From Rhizophlyctis rosea (taxonomy: Eukaryota; Chytridiomycota; Chytridiomycetes; Rhizophlyctidales; Rhizophlyctidaceae), in contig JADGJC010000002.1 in NCBI GenBank assembly GCA_027596075.1, positions 1 to 64,000 on the forward strand: a DNA stretch of 64,000 bases, given 5' to 3'. Positions 1-12,840 of the stretch are shown here, piece after piece (within the stretch, counting starts at the first letter, position 1; each line of letters opens with the position of its first letter). The notes under the pieces were generated by a model that was given only the letters and a program-made list of their open reading frames with translations, did no database searches and had not been told where the DNA came from. The position numbers and the translations under genes were made by a program.

Positions 1-1124
1 CGCCGCCGAAGTTCGAGTCAAACGTACCAAGCATATCCTTCGTGCTCTCATGAACCACCTATCTCGACACGAAAGCTTCATTTCGGAGCCGTGCCACCTT
101 GCCAACGCCACCCGTCCAACACAGATGATCTCTCTTGGGCGCAGCCCAAGCGGAAAGGGTGCTGATGGTCACGCGATGCCATTGGCTAGACTTCCTTGCG
201 TATAATTGACCACATTTCACCAAATGTTCATTTCACGTACAATAGCGGAATGATGGCATGACCCATTTTGCAATATTTTCCCCTGTCAATTTCGATGCAT
301 AATTCCTGCACGTTTTAGCTTTGGTGCCGGAGAGGGTGGGCCAGGAATGGGGCTGAGAGATGAGCAATACAATTTGGAAATAAGGAAGGATGGAAATAAG
401 GAAGATTGCATTCATCATCTGGCCCCAACATTGGGTATTGCTCATCTTACATGTATGATATCCCCATATCTGGGATTGGCATGTCGCCTGTAAGCCAGCG
501 TTAACTGGCTCGGATGTCTTGAACTGTAATCAAGGTGTCTGAGGATACGGGTAAATTGTTGAGGTTCTGAGGTTTTGATGGATGCGAGTCCCAGTTGGTT
601 GCGCTTACCATCAGCATCACCGTATTTCATTTCATCTTGAAAATCCTCGAACACATTCTCCACCGTCAGCTTCTGATTGGTGGGGCGGAGGGTGTCAGAA
701 TGCTGAATATTGTTGGGGGCCAGATGATGAATGCAATGCAATTTCGGACTGCACCACCGGCGCAGGATTTGGCCCCACAAAAACCCCCCAGCTTGACACG
801 GGGCGGGTCTGATTCCGACGGCTCATCTTCCTCATTTCCATCCCCTGCTTGCTGCCCTGATACCCTTTACATCCCTTACATAACTGAGAGTCCTTTGAAG
901 TCGGAAGTGAACGGACGTGGTATCCGTGAAAGAAAGGGTTGACCTCAAAACGTTATAAACGAGCGCCACTTCATTGAGCCCCTGCGTCCTCAGACCCAGG
1001 AGACCCTGAATGTGTCGAATTCAACCATCTTGACGGCCTGTCACACTTTTGAGACTCTTCCGCGACACCAAGTTCTCCCAAAGCATAACCTTATACCCCG
1101 ATACCCTTTGCAATCTTTGTAACC
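1..1124. other. Left-edge intergenic region without a firm gene
   Basis: No open frame here starts with ATG and resembles a known protein. The minus-strand frame over about 442-780 stays open for roughly 110 codons but has no ATG at its head; it could be an exon of a gene or chance. The first 180 bases could hold the end of a neighbour beyond the window edge, but nothing is recognisable. Nested inverted repeats occupy 357-449 and 405-737 and are listed separately. Confidence 0.4.
405..737. repeat. Inverted repeat arms about 285 bp apart
   Basis: The 24 bases at 405-428 (ATTGCATTCATCATCTGG...) recur as the reverse complement at 713-737, with one G/C length difference. A second, smaller inverted pair surrounds the left arm: GAGATGAGCAATAC near 357-370 faces GTATTGCTCATCTT near 436-449. 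The arrangement could be the remains of a small inverted-repeat element. No target duplication was identified, so its nature is open. Confidence 0.5.
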
Positions 1125-2389
1125 ATGACCCAATCCTGCCGCATCCTCTCTGACGAACTTCGTCTCATCGCGCGCGTTTCCGATCCTGTCCAAGCGGCCA
1201 AGTTGCAACGTCTATGCAAATTATCCCGGACCCTGGTATCACATAGAGATATTGCTTACTGTGCTGCCTTAAAGGTTGGTCGTCATGTTGACATGGCTTT
1301 GCTCTTTGTGAAGAAACGAGAAAGATCTTCATGAAACGCAAATCACTTACATTCAAACCCAAACACAGCTATGGCGCAAATACAACCGCGCAGCAATATC
1401 CGGAATGTACATCCGCTACCCCCACCTCGCAACAGAACCCCACGCCGCACTCCGCGTTGCCGAGCGTCTCATAGACATGGGTGCAGACGTCTGCACAGAA
1501 GGCGCCCTATCACGCGCCGCAACTTTCGGGCACGACCAAATCGTCCAACTCCTCCTATCAGCCGGCGCAGATATCCACATGGCAGATGAATCTCCTTTAC
1601 GGTGTGCGGTAGAACACGGGCATGACAAGGTCTTGCGGATACTGTTGGCGCATGGTGCGGACGCAGATGCATATGAGGGGGCTATGCTTTGTATGGCGGC
1701 GAGTAGGGGTCATGTGGAGGTTGTTACGACGTTGCTCAAGGCTGGGGATACACTGATGTTGAACGAAGCGCTGTGCCATGCATCGCAGATGGGACGGTTG
1801 GAGGTTGTGAAGTTGCTTTTGAAAGCTGGGGCGGATCCGGCTCAGGATGGTTTGCCAATTGCTCGTGCTGCAGGAGGTGGGCATGCGGAAGTGGTGAGTA
1901 GTTAAACACTTTCTCGCAATGTGGGTTCAAACAAAGAGCTGACATCCAGTCCTTTCAGATTCGAACCCTCATAAACGCAATCCCAAACCCTCGCGCATAC
2001 CTCCCCCGTGCTCTAAACTGTGCATCAAAACACGGTCACGACGACGTCATCAAAGTGTTGCTGCAAGCTGGTGTCGAAATAGATTATTGGGGAGAACATG
2101 CCGTTCTCCTGGCAGTGTCTGCTGGTCATGATCATGTATGTTTATTGACACTTCGTGTCGCGCCAAAACGACAGGCACTGACGCATCAATGAAATCACAG
2201 GTCGCTCGCACCCTCCTCCGCGCTGGCGCCGAAGTTCCGGTAGGCTTTGAGTCTTCCATTAAATACCTCCTCGGCGAAGAAACAGATAAACGTAGTGATT
2301 GGCGCGTCTATGGTCATGGTCCACAATTGGACGGGTTGCCAACCTTATTAGCACCTGGCGCGACGGGAAGTCTGATACCAGATTTCTGA
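1125..2389 (+). CDS. Ankyrin-repeat protein
   Basis: A 346-residue protein read from four exons (1125-1274, 1369-1893, 1959-2135, 2201-2389); every join keeps frame and uses GT-AG ends. The first 50 residues are a helical leader. From about residue 70 to 270 there are repeated ankyrin units, visible as recurring patterns such as GHDQIVQLLLSAGADI, GHDKVLRILLAHGADA, GRLEVVKLLLKAGADP and GHDDVIKVLLQAGVEI. The C-terminal 60 residues lack repeats. Ankyrin stacks bind other proteins, and no catalytic domain is present, so a scaffold or adaptor role is the most that can be inferred. The start is the first ATG of the continuous frame. Partner and pathway are unknown. Confidence 0.8.
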
Positions 2390-2618
2390 AGTGGGATGAA
2401 ATGATGAATGAGGGATTGTTTGTATGGGTCATTTTTCCTTCCATGTCTTGGTGAAAAAATCATGTAAATACTGTTTCACATGTTTAATGCGAAATCATAA
2501 CCAAAAAGTTCTCAGTGTTATGGTTTGCCCATGAGTTCGTATTCCCCTTTACGTGCATCCATTACTATTACATAAAGTACAAAATCAAAAAACACAGACA
2601 CTATGGATTACATACACC

Positions 2619-5600
2619 TTACAACTTCCTCGGTCTAGGATTACTCTTCTTCGGACCTCCTCCTCCCGCACCACCACCACCAGGCCGCTTCCCTCCCCCA
2701 CCTCCCGGCATCGTAAGCGGAGCAATAACATGCCCAACCTTCGTCTGGACACGCGGCTTAACCATCTCCTTATGCTGTGCCGTAGCATTCCACTCCCGAC
2801 CCAACGGCAACCGAATGGTGCGCTCGTACTGCTCCAAAGTATCGAATCCATGCGGGAGTTGGGGGACCATGTATTTTGTTGCCTGCAAAAGCCCCGTGAA
2901 GTTAGATACTGCTTTTCCGGAGGGTGACACATCCCCCGACTTCAAAACAAAAAACAAACCTTCTTCATCCTCTTCTCATTGATGATAACATGCTTCAACT
3001 TGGCATCCTGACGCTTCTCCGCCTCCACTCCATCACCGGCTTTCGGCGCTTTAACAACAACCTTCTTCTTAGCCTTCAACCCCGTCCCGCCCCAGGATCC
3101 CCACCCAGGAAGCGTCAAATCTTCCTCCTTAGGTTTATCCAGCTCCATCATATCCTCTTTCTCGTTCGCGAATTCCTGCAGGGATCATCGTCATTAAAGC
3201 CAGTTCTGGCAGATCGAAGGAAGGCAATGAGAAAACTTACTGCAGCAACGTCATCCCCACTAAACGCCATCTTCAATAGCTCGTTGCGGGACAAAGACTT
3301 CAATTCACTGGAATGCACCATCTTGGGCGCTGCGGCTTCATCCAAGTCGCTGTCTTCGTCGGAATCGTCGGCGGGTAATGACGGTTTGGGCGGTGCTTTT
3401 GCTACGGGTTTGGAAGTTGGTGCGGCCAATTGAGGTGCCGATTTAGAGCCATCTGTACGCCGATAGCGAAATGGATAAGTTGGTTACAAAAGAACTGCTC
3501 CACATCACCACATATTTGCGAATAACGGTATGAATAACTCACCACCATCAACCTTCCTCTCCAAAGCCTTCACACCTCCCAAATCCAACGCAACACCCGC
3601 CACAGCCTGCTCCAACTCCGCGTTCCTCGCATTCTTCCTCCCTCGCGACAACTTTTCAATCTGCCGATCCGTCTTGCTCATACTCATATCGTTGACCATC
3701 TTTGTGCTTTTCTTAACGGCCCTGACGTCATCGTCCCCTTGCAACCAAGGATTGTCAACATCGGCGGAGGCGTCGTCGCCAAAGGTACGACCGGCCTTGG
3801 CGGATTTGGAAGGCCCTGTGCTGGCGGTGAAGGAGGGTTCGTCGTCGGAGTCGGATGGTAGGTCTGCGGGAGGTTTGGCCGAGATGGAGTTTCGTACGGG
3901 TACTGCTTTCTTGGTTGATTTCACCGTGACGGACTGGGAAGTCTCCAATTGGCGTTTGTTTGCATTGCCGATAAAGACACTCTCGGAAACTTCTTCTACT
4001 TCAAACTGCTGGCCGGGGAAGATCGGGTCGATCTTGACCGTGGTCGACTTTTGTGTAGAAGCAATCCGAATGGGACCTGAAGCTTGTGCGCTGAACGTCG
4101 TCCCTTGTTGTCCGGCGGTGTCCCCTTCCTCATCACTCTCTTCAGCTTCAATTTGCCGTTTGGCGGGCTTCTTGTCCGAACCACCGAACACCATCCGCCC
4201 AGCATTTCCGTGCACCGCCTTCCCAGCACCAGTCTCCTCCTCCTCAATTTCCTCATCCTCTCCCGACTCTCCACCATCCATGTCCTCGCCCTCCAAATCC
4301 TCCATCGCCATCCTTACTTGCTCCCTAGACTCCTTCATCTGCTGCTCCAACCCCCTCCGCATAAACTTCATCCCAAAAATCCCCTTTGCTTGCGCGCCCG
4401 CCTCAGCCTCATCCACCTCCTTCTCCAAAACCCCCAAAGCCTTCAACGCATTCGCCCGCGCCGTCTCCGGGTCCTCGTCCTCCGACTCGACCAAATCGCT
4501 CTCAGACTCGTCAGACTCCAACCCGCGGATTTTGCGCTTGAGCGCTTCGTGTTGCTCCAGTTGGTCGGAAATGGCACGCCGGGTGTCGGTGTCGACGTGC
4601 TTGCCGAGCATCTGTTTCGCCCATTTGCCGCTGTTTTTGTGTTTGAGGGACACTCGTTCCTGTAAATGAGTTGAATTTATTTTTAGCGGGAACATAATAT
4701 TGAATGTGCAGAAGAGAAAGGTAAAAATCAACTACTCACAATCGCACGCTGTGCATCAAGCTTCTCCGCCTCTGCCCGTGCCAACTCCGGGTCCAACCGC
4801 TTCAACTCCTCCAGCGAAATATCTTCCTTCAGCTTATCCTTCTTATGTATCTTCCTATACACTTTACTCTTGATCTTGGCAATCTTCTTCTGTTTCTTCT
4901 CTTGGAAGAACAAGAGAGACCGCATCCTCGCTAATTCGGCCCGGCGCTCCATGAGCTGCAAAATATCAATCAGCTTTTTTGGAATTGGAGAATATACAGG
5001 AGACGCATACAAACCTCTTCCTTGCTGACGCGGTTTAGCTCCAACGCTTCGAGTTCCTGTTGTTTCTTATCGACCAGCGACGCTTCTTGAAGGATGGCCT
5101 GAACTTCTTTTTCCATGTCGTTTGTAGCCTGGAAGAGCACAAGGTCAGACCATATTACGTCACATATGCAATGAAAACGAGTTTGAATAACGTCAATGAA
5201 CATACCTTGAATTGACTGACGAGCCCACCACTAGATATTGCGGGTACCTGCGGCTCATTCGCCGCAAAATTCAAATGGTCGGCTTCTCGGTTCTTCTTCA
5301 CAATGGGCTCCCACTTAGAGACCTCTTTCTTAGTTTGCTGGTAGGCGGCTTCGCGTTCGTGGCGATCTTGCACTCGCTTAGGTAAAGGAGCTTGGGCAGT
5401 CGCGAATTTGCCTTTCTGTGCTTTCTCCAAACCCTCCAACTGCTTCTTCAGTCCTCCGAAACTCGTCTCCCCAGCGATAGCCTCCATCAAATCACCTAAA
5501 TCTACTTTGCGAGAAGTCGATTCCCCACTGTATACGTTCCGTGCTGGGAGGTTGTATTCTGACTCCTCGAAAGCTTCGGTAGTTTCCTTAGCACGTTTCC

Positions 5601-6517
5601 GTTTCGTCCCTTCAGACGCTTGCTTTTTCGCGTCCAGTGATTTGATGAAAGTGGTGAAATCTGGGATGTCCTCAGACGGACGCGTTCCCTCTTCCTCCCC
5701 ATCCACTTCCAGGCCTCGCAAGTCGTCCTCCTCCTCCTCCTCCTCTTCGTCTTCTTCCTCGCCCTCATCATCATCAAGGACCTCGTCGTCATCGTCCTCC
5801 TCCATGTCATTTGGCAGCAAAACATTGTCCACTTCCCGTCGAGCAGGTGCCTTTTTTGACGCAGATGGCTTATCATTCAACATGTCGGAAAGGTCCATGA
5901 TCTCGTCGGAATCATATTCTTCGTCATCCTCTTCCATGTCCTCATCTTCGTCCTCGTCTTCCCCATCGTCCCCCTCCGGCTCGACGTCCTCGTTGAGATC
6001 TAATTCTACATTGACATTGGATTTGTGCTTCTTGGAAGTCTGCGACAAAAAGCATGAGAAACGTTCAGCGAAGTGCATTGATTTGACATTCAAGCAGATT
6101 GTGACATACCGCTCCATCGAAGAATGACCCATACTTTTCTTCGTCACTTTCACCGAACGCCTCGTCCTCATCCAGCTCTTCATCGTCCTCCTCGTCTATT
6201 TCGACTCCCTCAAAGTTGTAGTTGTCAATCATGTCCATCACTCGGTCGGGTGCCCCTCCACCACCACCACGCCTAGCCAAAATCCGTCTTTCCCCCTCCT
6301 CCGGATCCGAATCCTCATACACATCGTATATTGACTTCTTTGACTGCTTCGCCTTTCCTTTGCCCTTTCCCTTACTGAAATTGGCGGGACCTCCTGCCCC
6401 CACTCCACGCTTCGGACCCGACGTGGAGCCCCCTGCGACCTTTCGTTGTTTATTGGGACGCCGCTGAACAGCGTCACCCGGGTTGCTCCGCTTTGCACCG
6501 CGCTTTTGGGATAACAT
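2619..6517 (-). CDS. UTP14: U3 snoRNP-associated protein UTP14
   Basis: Component of the small-subunit processome, which acts in the nucleolus in 18S pre-rRNA processing. In yeast it also activates the helicase Dhr1. The gene is split by several short introns on the minus strand. The N-terminus is basic (KRGAKRSNPGD). Long acidic tracts rich in Glu and Asp follow. Then come the family blocks KKEVSKWEPIVKKNREADHL (about 5280-5340) and KIKSKVYRKIHKK (about 4830-4870), which are signatures of Utp14. The C-terminus carries the conserved ending LPLGREWNATAQHKE and a Gly/Pro-rich basic tail. The acidic tracts are rich in GAA/GAC-type codons, so the opposite strand shows long Ser-rich shadow frames. 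It is transcribed divergently from the gene at 6988. Exon edges were not all checked base by base. Confidence 0.92.
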
Positions 6518-6987
6518 TGTTCCGCAGTGCTACTGGTGCGATGCCAGCTAGTTCAATGCAGGTGAGCGAATAAGTAGTCAGACCTCTAACAGGAGAGCAG
6601 GGACAAAAATAACGACCAGTGTGGCACAATGTGGCTTGGTATAAGCCCCAAACAATTATGCCCGCTTTGGGAATGATTTGTGGATTTGGCAATGTCACGT
6701 GTCACATTACAGCTATTGGGGGCTGATCCCAGGCCAATGAGTTTACTCAGCCATTGACAGCCAAGCCAGCCCCATTTATCACCCTGCCCACATCCACCAC
6801 ACGCAAATTTGCATCGTTATCCCCAGTTCTCACACCCCTCCATCCAGATAGCGGGCGCAAACACACAAGGACTATCGAGGTATTGAACAACTATTTGGGT
6901 ATGCAAATAGTGACCAAAAATACCCTGTTTATCATGCAATAACACACTCTCTAACCACGTTTGTCTAAAGCAGCGTCAGCAACCAAC
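6518..6987. promoter_or_regulatory. Shared upstream region of UTP14 and the 6988 gene
   Basis: The 470 bases separate two start codons facing away from each other, so both promoters must lie here. No perfect TATA box is evident close to either start. A gene-sized frame is absent. This is inferred from gene orientation only. Confidence 0.5.
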
Positions 6988-8321
6988 ATGCAGCAACAGC
7001 CTTTCGACATCGCCAAATCTGAAGCAGGCGCCTTGCCTCCCACACCTACCGCCTACCCTCAACTTCAACAGACCATCCCGGGAGCGGAACAGCAGCAACA
7101 CCAACAAGTCATCGACCACCAAGGCCGTCCTTTGGACCTACACGCTGCTAATATCGGAGCTCACGTCGAGGTCCTCAACCGTCAGGTCGCTGACAGCAAC
7201 AAAGTACAACGCCAAAATGAACCCACCCCACGCGATCAGTCGCTCAACCTCAACGCCGACAATCCTCAACATCCCTCCACAATCGTTACCCTACTTCGTG
7301 ATGGATATGAAGCCGGCCAACGCTTCAAGTTCCGCAAGGACAAATTCCCAACCTTGGAAAACTTCCTGCACTTTGCTTGCTTGAAGTTTGAAATTCCTCC
7401 TCGTGACGCAGTCGCCATCGGTAAACTTTCGCTCAGATATTTGTTGGATGGGCAGCTGCTGGACGTGACCGACAGCGATGGGTGGGAAATGGCCTCCGAC
7501 GACCTCGCCTCAGGTCGCGCAACTTCCATCACCCTCCGGGGCTTGCCACCTTTCCCAACCCACTTCTACGCCCCACCTCCAGCACACCTGGCAGCAGTCG
7601 GCCTGGTAGACCCCCTTCACGCCGCTCAACTTCGAACCCGCAAACGCAAGCGCCGTTCCGACGCGTCCGCTCCCCCTCAGCCAGACGCGCCCGAACAGCT
7701 GTCCATGCGTCAGGAGCAACGTGATGTTTGGGAGGCTGCCTTCAAACATGGTGGGCAGCAGGCGGCTTGGAATGCCCTGGACCGTACAACAAAAACCAGA
7801 TACATTCGCGTTCTTGAGATAATGGAAGCAATTTGCGGCTCGAAAGATTACGTCTTGAACCCCATGCAGGTAAGATGCGTGTATGCCTTACTTCCTTGCA
7901 GGATGAACATTGACGCCATCATCATCTTCAGATTGCTTGCCCAGTATGCGGAAGATTTTGCAAACTCAAAGTCATTGCCGACCAACAACTATACAACCTC
8001 TTCGGGGGTCCCCAACACATGAACAACGTCCACGTCAACAAATGCCAAGATCCCGCCATCATCAACGCCGCCACAGAACTCATCGAACGGTACGACCTGG
8101 TCGTCCGCAAAAACCGCAAAGTCACCGAACTGGGTCCTCTCTCCGAAGCGACGCGCGCCACCTTGATTCCGCCGCCGCCGCGGGAAGGGGAGGAGTTCTT
8201 GCCGCATCCTGATAGGGCAGCTGCGACCATGAGTCCCGAAAGTCCATTGAGGGCGACTTATGTGCCGGCGCCGCACTTGCAGGTAGCGCACGGAGTGTCG
8301 CATCCGCCGTTCGGCATATAA
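6988..8321 (+). CDS. Unrecognised protein with a Cys-x2-Cys motif
   Basis: Two exons (6988-7869 and 7932-8321) give about 423 residues. The first 80 residues are Gln/Pro-rich and look disordered. Residues near 90-180 form a compact block (GQRFKFRKDKFPTLENFLHF ... RYLLDGQLLDVTDSDGWEMA) that loosely recalls a doublecortin or ubiquitin-like fold; that is only an impression. A Lys/Arg patch (RTRKRKRRSD) follows and could be a nuclear signal. The second exon begins with CPVCGRFCK, a possible metal-binding knuckle, and ends in a Pro-rich tail. The start chosen is the first ATG, just after an in-frame TTG. Family and function are unknown. Confidence 0.75.
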
Positions 8322-8737
8322 GTTAGATTCATTGATGGGACTGGCTTATTTTGCAGGGTGGCGTTGTTTCGTTGATACCGTTGTTCGGAAATGGAGGAGG
8401 CCGTTCGTGATAAGGTCGAACCGTTCACTCTTGCCTACTGTAAAGTCCATTATAATATCAGTCATTCATCTGTATGGCATCCAGCAACACATCAATCGTG
8501 GTCATTACAATATCGCCACTCATTTTTGAACGACTTGGACGACTAATGTAAGGTGACCATGTTTGCGGCTACATAACGTCCGTGTCCGCCATCATAACAT
8601 ATGATTTGCCCACTTCAAAAGATCTCAATAGAAGCCATCATGCAATAGTAATATTTAGCATAGGTCGACCATCATATTTTGAGCGAATAACTTTATCTGA
8701 CCACTTGGGAATTTGAGGTAAAATACCGATGTAGACA

Positions 8738-9552
8738 CTAACCATGACGGCACCACGCGAATTGTAGTACCTGAATGCCACTCAGAAATGTCATATTCAC
8801 CAATATTCATATAATGACTTACTGTTGCGAATATGTAGACCACACTCAAGAATGCCAGACCATAACTTCCATAAGGTTGATTTTGTTGGATCCAACCCCA
8901 TGAAAAGCAAATAGCGATAACAAGCGTGGTAATGGCTAGTGCAACAGAGATTCCAGTATTGATGATGAACCGATTCCTTGACCAGAAACTGGATTGTGCG
9001 ACATCTTCCAACGCTTTTGCAACCACCCAGAAGTTTGAAGACAAATATTGCAACAAATGCAAAGAAGGATATAATGATGAAGATGATGTGCTATTGGTAT
9101 AAACTAGGTATATTTGGGTTCAATTATGAGTGTTAATCACGTTTTGTGGTGTTGCGAGCTGGCGGAATGCCCAGCTGACAGCAAACATTGTTGTAGACTA
9201 TCAACTTTATGAATGGAAGCGAGTCTTGCAAATTTAAGTATTTACCTTTGTTATTGCATTTCTAAGCCTGTCTATCTCGCGTTGTTTGGCCTCTAGCTCC
9301 GCCGTCATTACCGTCACCATTGGAGTGTAGAGTTCATACTCTACACGAGATTGAATATGATGGTGCTCTTGACGTATTATGATGAGAAGCGAAGTACTGA
9401 CCAATGTCGTCCTCTTGAGGAGGCGCCTGTATCTTCAGGATTTTGCATACAATTTTTTGCGCTGTTACGCGTTGACCAGATGTCAAAAGGAGAGACGTTG
9501 AGCTTTCATCTGGGAATATTTGATACAGTGAGGGTGACGTACGGGTAGACAT
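8738..9552 (-). CDS. Putative small membrane protein with a coiled coil
   Basis: Spliced minus-strand gene; exon edges are partly uncertain. Exon 1 (9552 to about 9403) starts MSTRTSPSLYQIFPDE. Exon 2 (about 9345-9247) joins in frame and encodes a heptad-like stretch (MTAELEAKQREIDRLRN). After one or two short introns comes a hydrophobic part with at least two likely membrane spans (TGISVALAITTLVIAICF and YGSYGLAFLSVVYIFAT). A donor GTAAGT follows YIFAT, and the next exon reaches a stop near 8738. The intron after exon 3 would be only about 37 bases, which is the weakest point of the model. No family is recognised. Confidence 0.5.
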
Positions 9553-10654
9553 GATGCCGGGTATTAGGTGTTCAATTGTTATTTGTTTGAGACTCGGTTT
9601 GGGGACTGTTTATATGTAGTGCGGTGAATGGGTTGGGGGAATCAATAGACCACCCAAAGGAGGGGGATGTGAACAGCAAAAAATGGCCCCCGCCCTTGGC
9701 TTGGAGTGACATGAGGGTCTTATTCCACCTTTGCCCAAAAATAAGCAGTTCTCTACTAGTAGCCCCCCCTGCCATGCAAACTTGGTACCCCGGCCGATGG
9801 CCGGCCTCCCTCCTTTGCAACGGACAGGCCAAACTTGCATCATGCTTATTTATTTGTCATTATTTTTCTTTTTCTTTTTTGGGGAGGTGTGTGTTATTGG
9901 TGTTTATTTTCGATGGAACACTAGGTGAGAGGGGGGGTGAAAAGCGATCCCTAAACCCTTGGTCTTTTCGTTTCACTCAAAGCCAAGGGCATAGGTAAGT
10001 AGGTGAGTGAAGTGAGAGCTTCCTGGGCAATGGGCATTGAGCAGGCATTGAGTGCCCGTGCCGAACGTGCATCCATGATTTATCTATACGTCAACGGCAA
10101 CCTTGACAATGACTTCCCGATTAGGCTAAAGGAAATAAGTACTATTTATTGCCCGAGGGAGGGTATAGTATCAGAGCGAAGCGGAGCTCCTCCTTGAACA
10201 TTATAATCATTATAATCTTGCATTTATTCGCTGACTAGGACCATGGAACAAATGGCGATGTCGGAATCTTTCTCATTTGGCGTCTAATTCTGAAACCGCC
10301 AGCGCTCTATTGCACTAATGAGGGGCAAAAGATTGAACATATCCAGCTACAGGTTAGGAGAAATAGTTGGGGATGCATTGCGTCATTGGTCCAGAGCAGC
10401 GTCAATTGACGAAACCAACTTCACTTGTTTATACCAGCTAGACACTTTTGAAGTAAGTTACCCGGCGATAACGCATACCGAGAACTGGAGCTGCATGCAT
10501 CAGATGGAGATTGAAACACGAACAAGTTGCCACGTTGGCGGGAATTTGACAATTGCGACCGTCCATGTATTTACACATTTCGTTGATGGAGACGACGACG
10601 CAATCTTCAATGTCGTCGCAACATAGCCGCCCACAGCTTAATCCCCATCTGCCT
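9553..10654. other. Intergenic stretch of about 1.1 kb
   Basis: Between the start of the membrane-protein gene and the end of the CCCH/SP-RING gene. A plus-strand frame with an ATG at 10318 runs 102 codons, but it resembles nothing and lies over the likely 3' untranslated region of the SP-RING gene. Homopolymer runs are common around 9870-9930. No RNA gene was seen. Confidence 0.4.
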
Positions 10655-12600
10655 TCAACATGCTGTGCCCTTTCCTCCCAATCCCGGCCCATCCAACGAA
10701 TGGCTTCCATCCGCATAAACCCAAACCGATTCAGCGTCAGGATAGGCGTCAAGAAGATTCGCAACGAGGCGGTCTGGAGTCACATTCTATGATGAGACGG
10801 AATTAGTGACCACATCTTCCTAATGCACGCATCAGACGAATAACATTCCCTATCTAAGGTACTAACGTTCTGCTTCACATCCAATATCTCGTCGCAAACA
10901 GGACATTTCCAGCTGGGACGGTCCATCTTGGATTGAGCATAGCTCAAAAGGTCAAAGCACTGCAAATGGTTGCATCGTTCTCCCTTGGTGGGGCAACGGA
11001 TCCGACGATGGCGTGCCAAAGGGTCCATCAAGCTGACTTGTTGTGGAAGATTCGTTGGCTCAACTTCGCCGCAACCCTTTTTGTCAGCAATACTCGTCCT
11101 TGAAGATGAGATTGACTGCGGTCGTTGAACATTGAGGTCTTGCTCCTTCCCCTGATCGTTTGTGAACACTCCTCCATGACTGGACATCACAGTGCCGGAG
11201 CTTCCTGTTCTTTCTGTTGGGTGACATTCTTCACCAGAGCGTACCGTCCAGTTTGTCTGAAAGTAGAATGTGGTCAAGACATATCGACGCTGCTTCTTCC
11301 GTGATTATACCCCCAAGACGTCGTCACCGGCTTGAACACAGCCACGCCCTTGAAGCCCATTTGCAACCAGACGAAAACTTATACCTTTGACTTTGCCTCC
11401 ATAGACTTCGACACTGCCGCATGAGTGGGCGATCCGATCACATGAGGTGAGAGGACGATCGGTTCTGTTGCCGGTACGGTGTGCTTCGCATGGCGGTATG
11501 TGCTGGATTGAGTTGTTTCTGGTAGCATTGGATTCATTGGCGAAGATGTATCTGCAACGTCCTCATCGTCTATCTCCATGTCATCATCCTCCTCCTCTTC
11601 CGACGTTTGGTCCGTTGTGATCGAGTGTTGGGCATTTCCCCACGTGTTTTGTTCCTCCATAGGACGGGGAGATGCGACTCCGCTTTCGGCACCGAGGTAG
11701 AAATACCCACAGGTTGGATGATAACACCACCCAGACGGATGAACATGATATTGGCCATCCGAGCTTAGCGTGTACCCCGCCACGGCCAATGCTTCTGCCG
11801 CCATTCCCATTTCCATATTCCTGTCATTGGAGCCCACCACCTGTTCGTGACGTGTTGAACCAATCTGCCCCGCCTTCAAATGTTCGCGATGCATCTCTGG
11901 TGGCGGAAACGGTGAGCGCAGTGGCGAAGTAAACGTCCAAGGATTTTGCATGGATGTTTGACGAGAAGGAACAGCCGCAGACGCTCCGAAGTACGGCAAA
12001 CGAGCAGTGGTTGCATCTTGTGGTATGAGCTTGAAGCTGACTGCCGATTCAGACCGGCCCGTGACTTGGAACCATTCCGACGCCGAAGAACGAGTGCTGC
12101 GGGACTCACAGGAATCCGGTTGGTGTCGGTGGGGGATCCCGGCTTTGGGATGGACGAGAGACGGCGGTCGTCTGGAACCCGCGAAAGGATTTAGAAGCCA
12201 TTTGTGGTGAGCAGTGGGCCTGCGTGCGATTGTCGCCAGCAGAGATTTTGCGGGATTTTGAGTCAGAGAGAGTTCGCTCTTGTGAACGAAGTGCCTGGTG
12301 TGCCAACTGAGAGAACGGTGAACTTCTCTGAGAACAATGTTTGGCTGTAGGGCGAAGGTCATCAGCCGATAACTGAAGATTGGGAAGGTTCCTCGCAACA
12401 GTGTGGGACGACGGACGGAATGTGCGGTGCCCCGAGCGGACAGGTTGGAAGGAGGGTGAGGTCAGCCAAGAAAGAGTGCGGCCTTTTCCCTTTGACAGTT
12501 GCGATCTAGTTGGGAAACAAAGCGGAGGTTGCGGGTGCTCGTCTTTGCACCTTGCGCCGCGAGCGCACGTCCCGGCTAGATAGTTTGAGCATATACCCAT
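10655..12600 (-). CDS. CCCH zinc-finger plus SP-RING (PIAS/Siz-like) protein
   Basis: SP-RING domains are mostly SUMO E3 ligases that bring Ubc9-SUMO to nuclear substrates. The N-terminus (CSNYLAGTCARGARCKDEH) fits a CX7CX5CX3H finger of the type that binds RNA. The middle is disordered with a short acidic run (SEEEEDDDMEIDDEDV). An intron at about 11258-11381 (GTATAAGT...TTTCAG) joins in frame to an SP-RING (MIZ) domain: PTKGERCNHLQCFDLLSYAQ followed by WKCPVCDEIL. A further intron (about 10799-10864) leads to a last exon ending near VYADGSHSLDG, matching the usual tail after SP-RING. One frame change within 12106-12398 implies another intron whose edges were not fixed. The pairing of CCCH with SP-RING is unusual. 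The ligase role is inferred. Confidence 0.8.
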
Positions 12601-12840
12601 GGTGGCGAGGCACTTTATTTGATTCCGTATATCCGTATATCTGTTTGATATTTAGTGAAAGAGTATGTGAGATCGTTGCATGCAGATTTGTGGAACTGGG
12701 ACGGTCAGCAGAAACTGGGCAAGAAAACAGGTCTTGGGCTGTTGCATGTTGCTCCGTTGCATGGCTTGGCTGACGCGTCCAGATGTCCGGCCACGCAGGT
12801 CCTCAAGTCTTCTTCAATTTCTTCTACAGCACTTCTTCTT

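Noticed and set aside
3530..4669. Long plus-strand Ser-rich frame opposite UTP14
   Set aside because: It is the complement of the acidic Glu/Asp tracts of UTP14 and has no motif of its own.
5408..6127. Plus-strand poly-Ser frame
   Set aside because: Also a shadow of UTP14 acidic codons.
10318..10626. Plus-strand 102-codon ATG frame
   Set aside because: No recognisable family, lies over the 3' end of the SP-RING gene, and no splice or promoter support.
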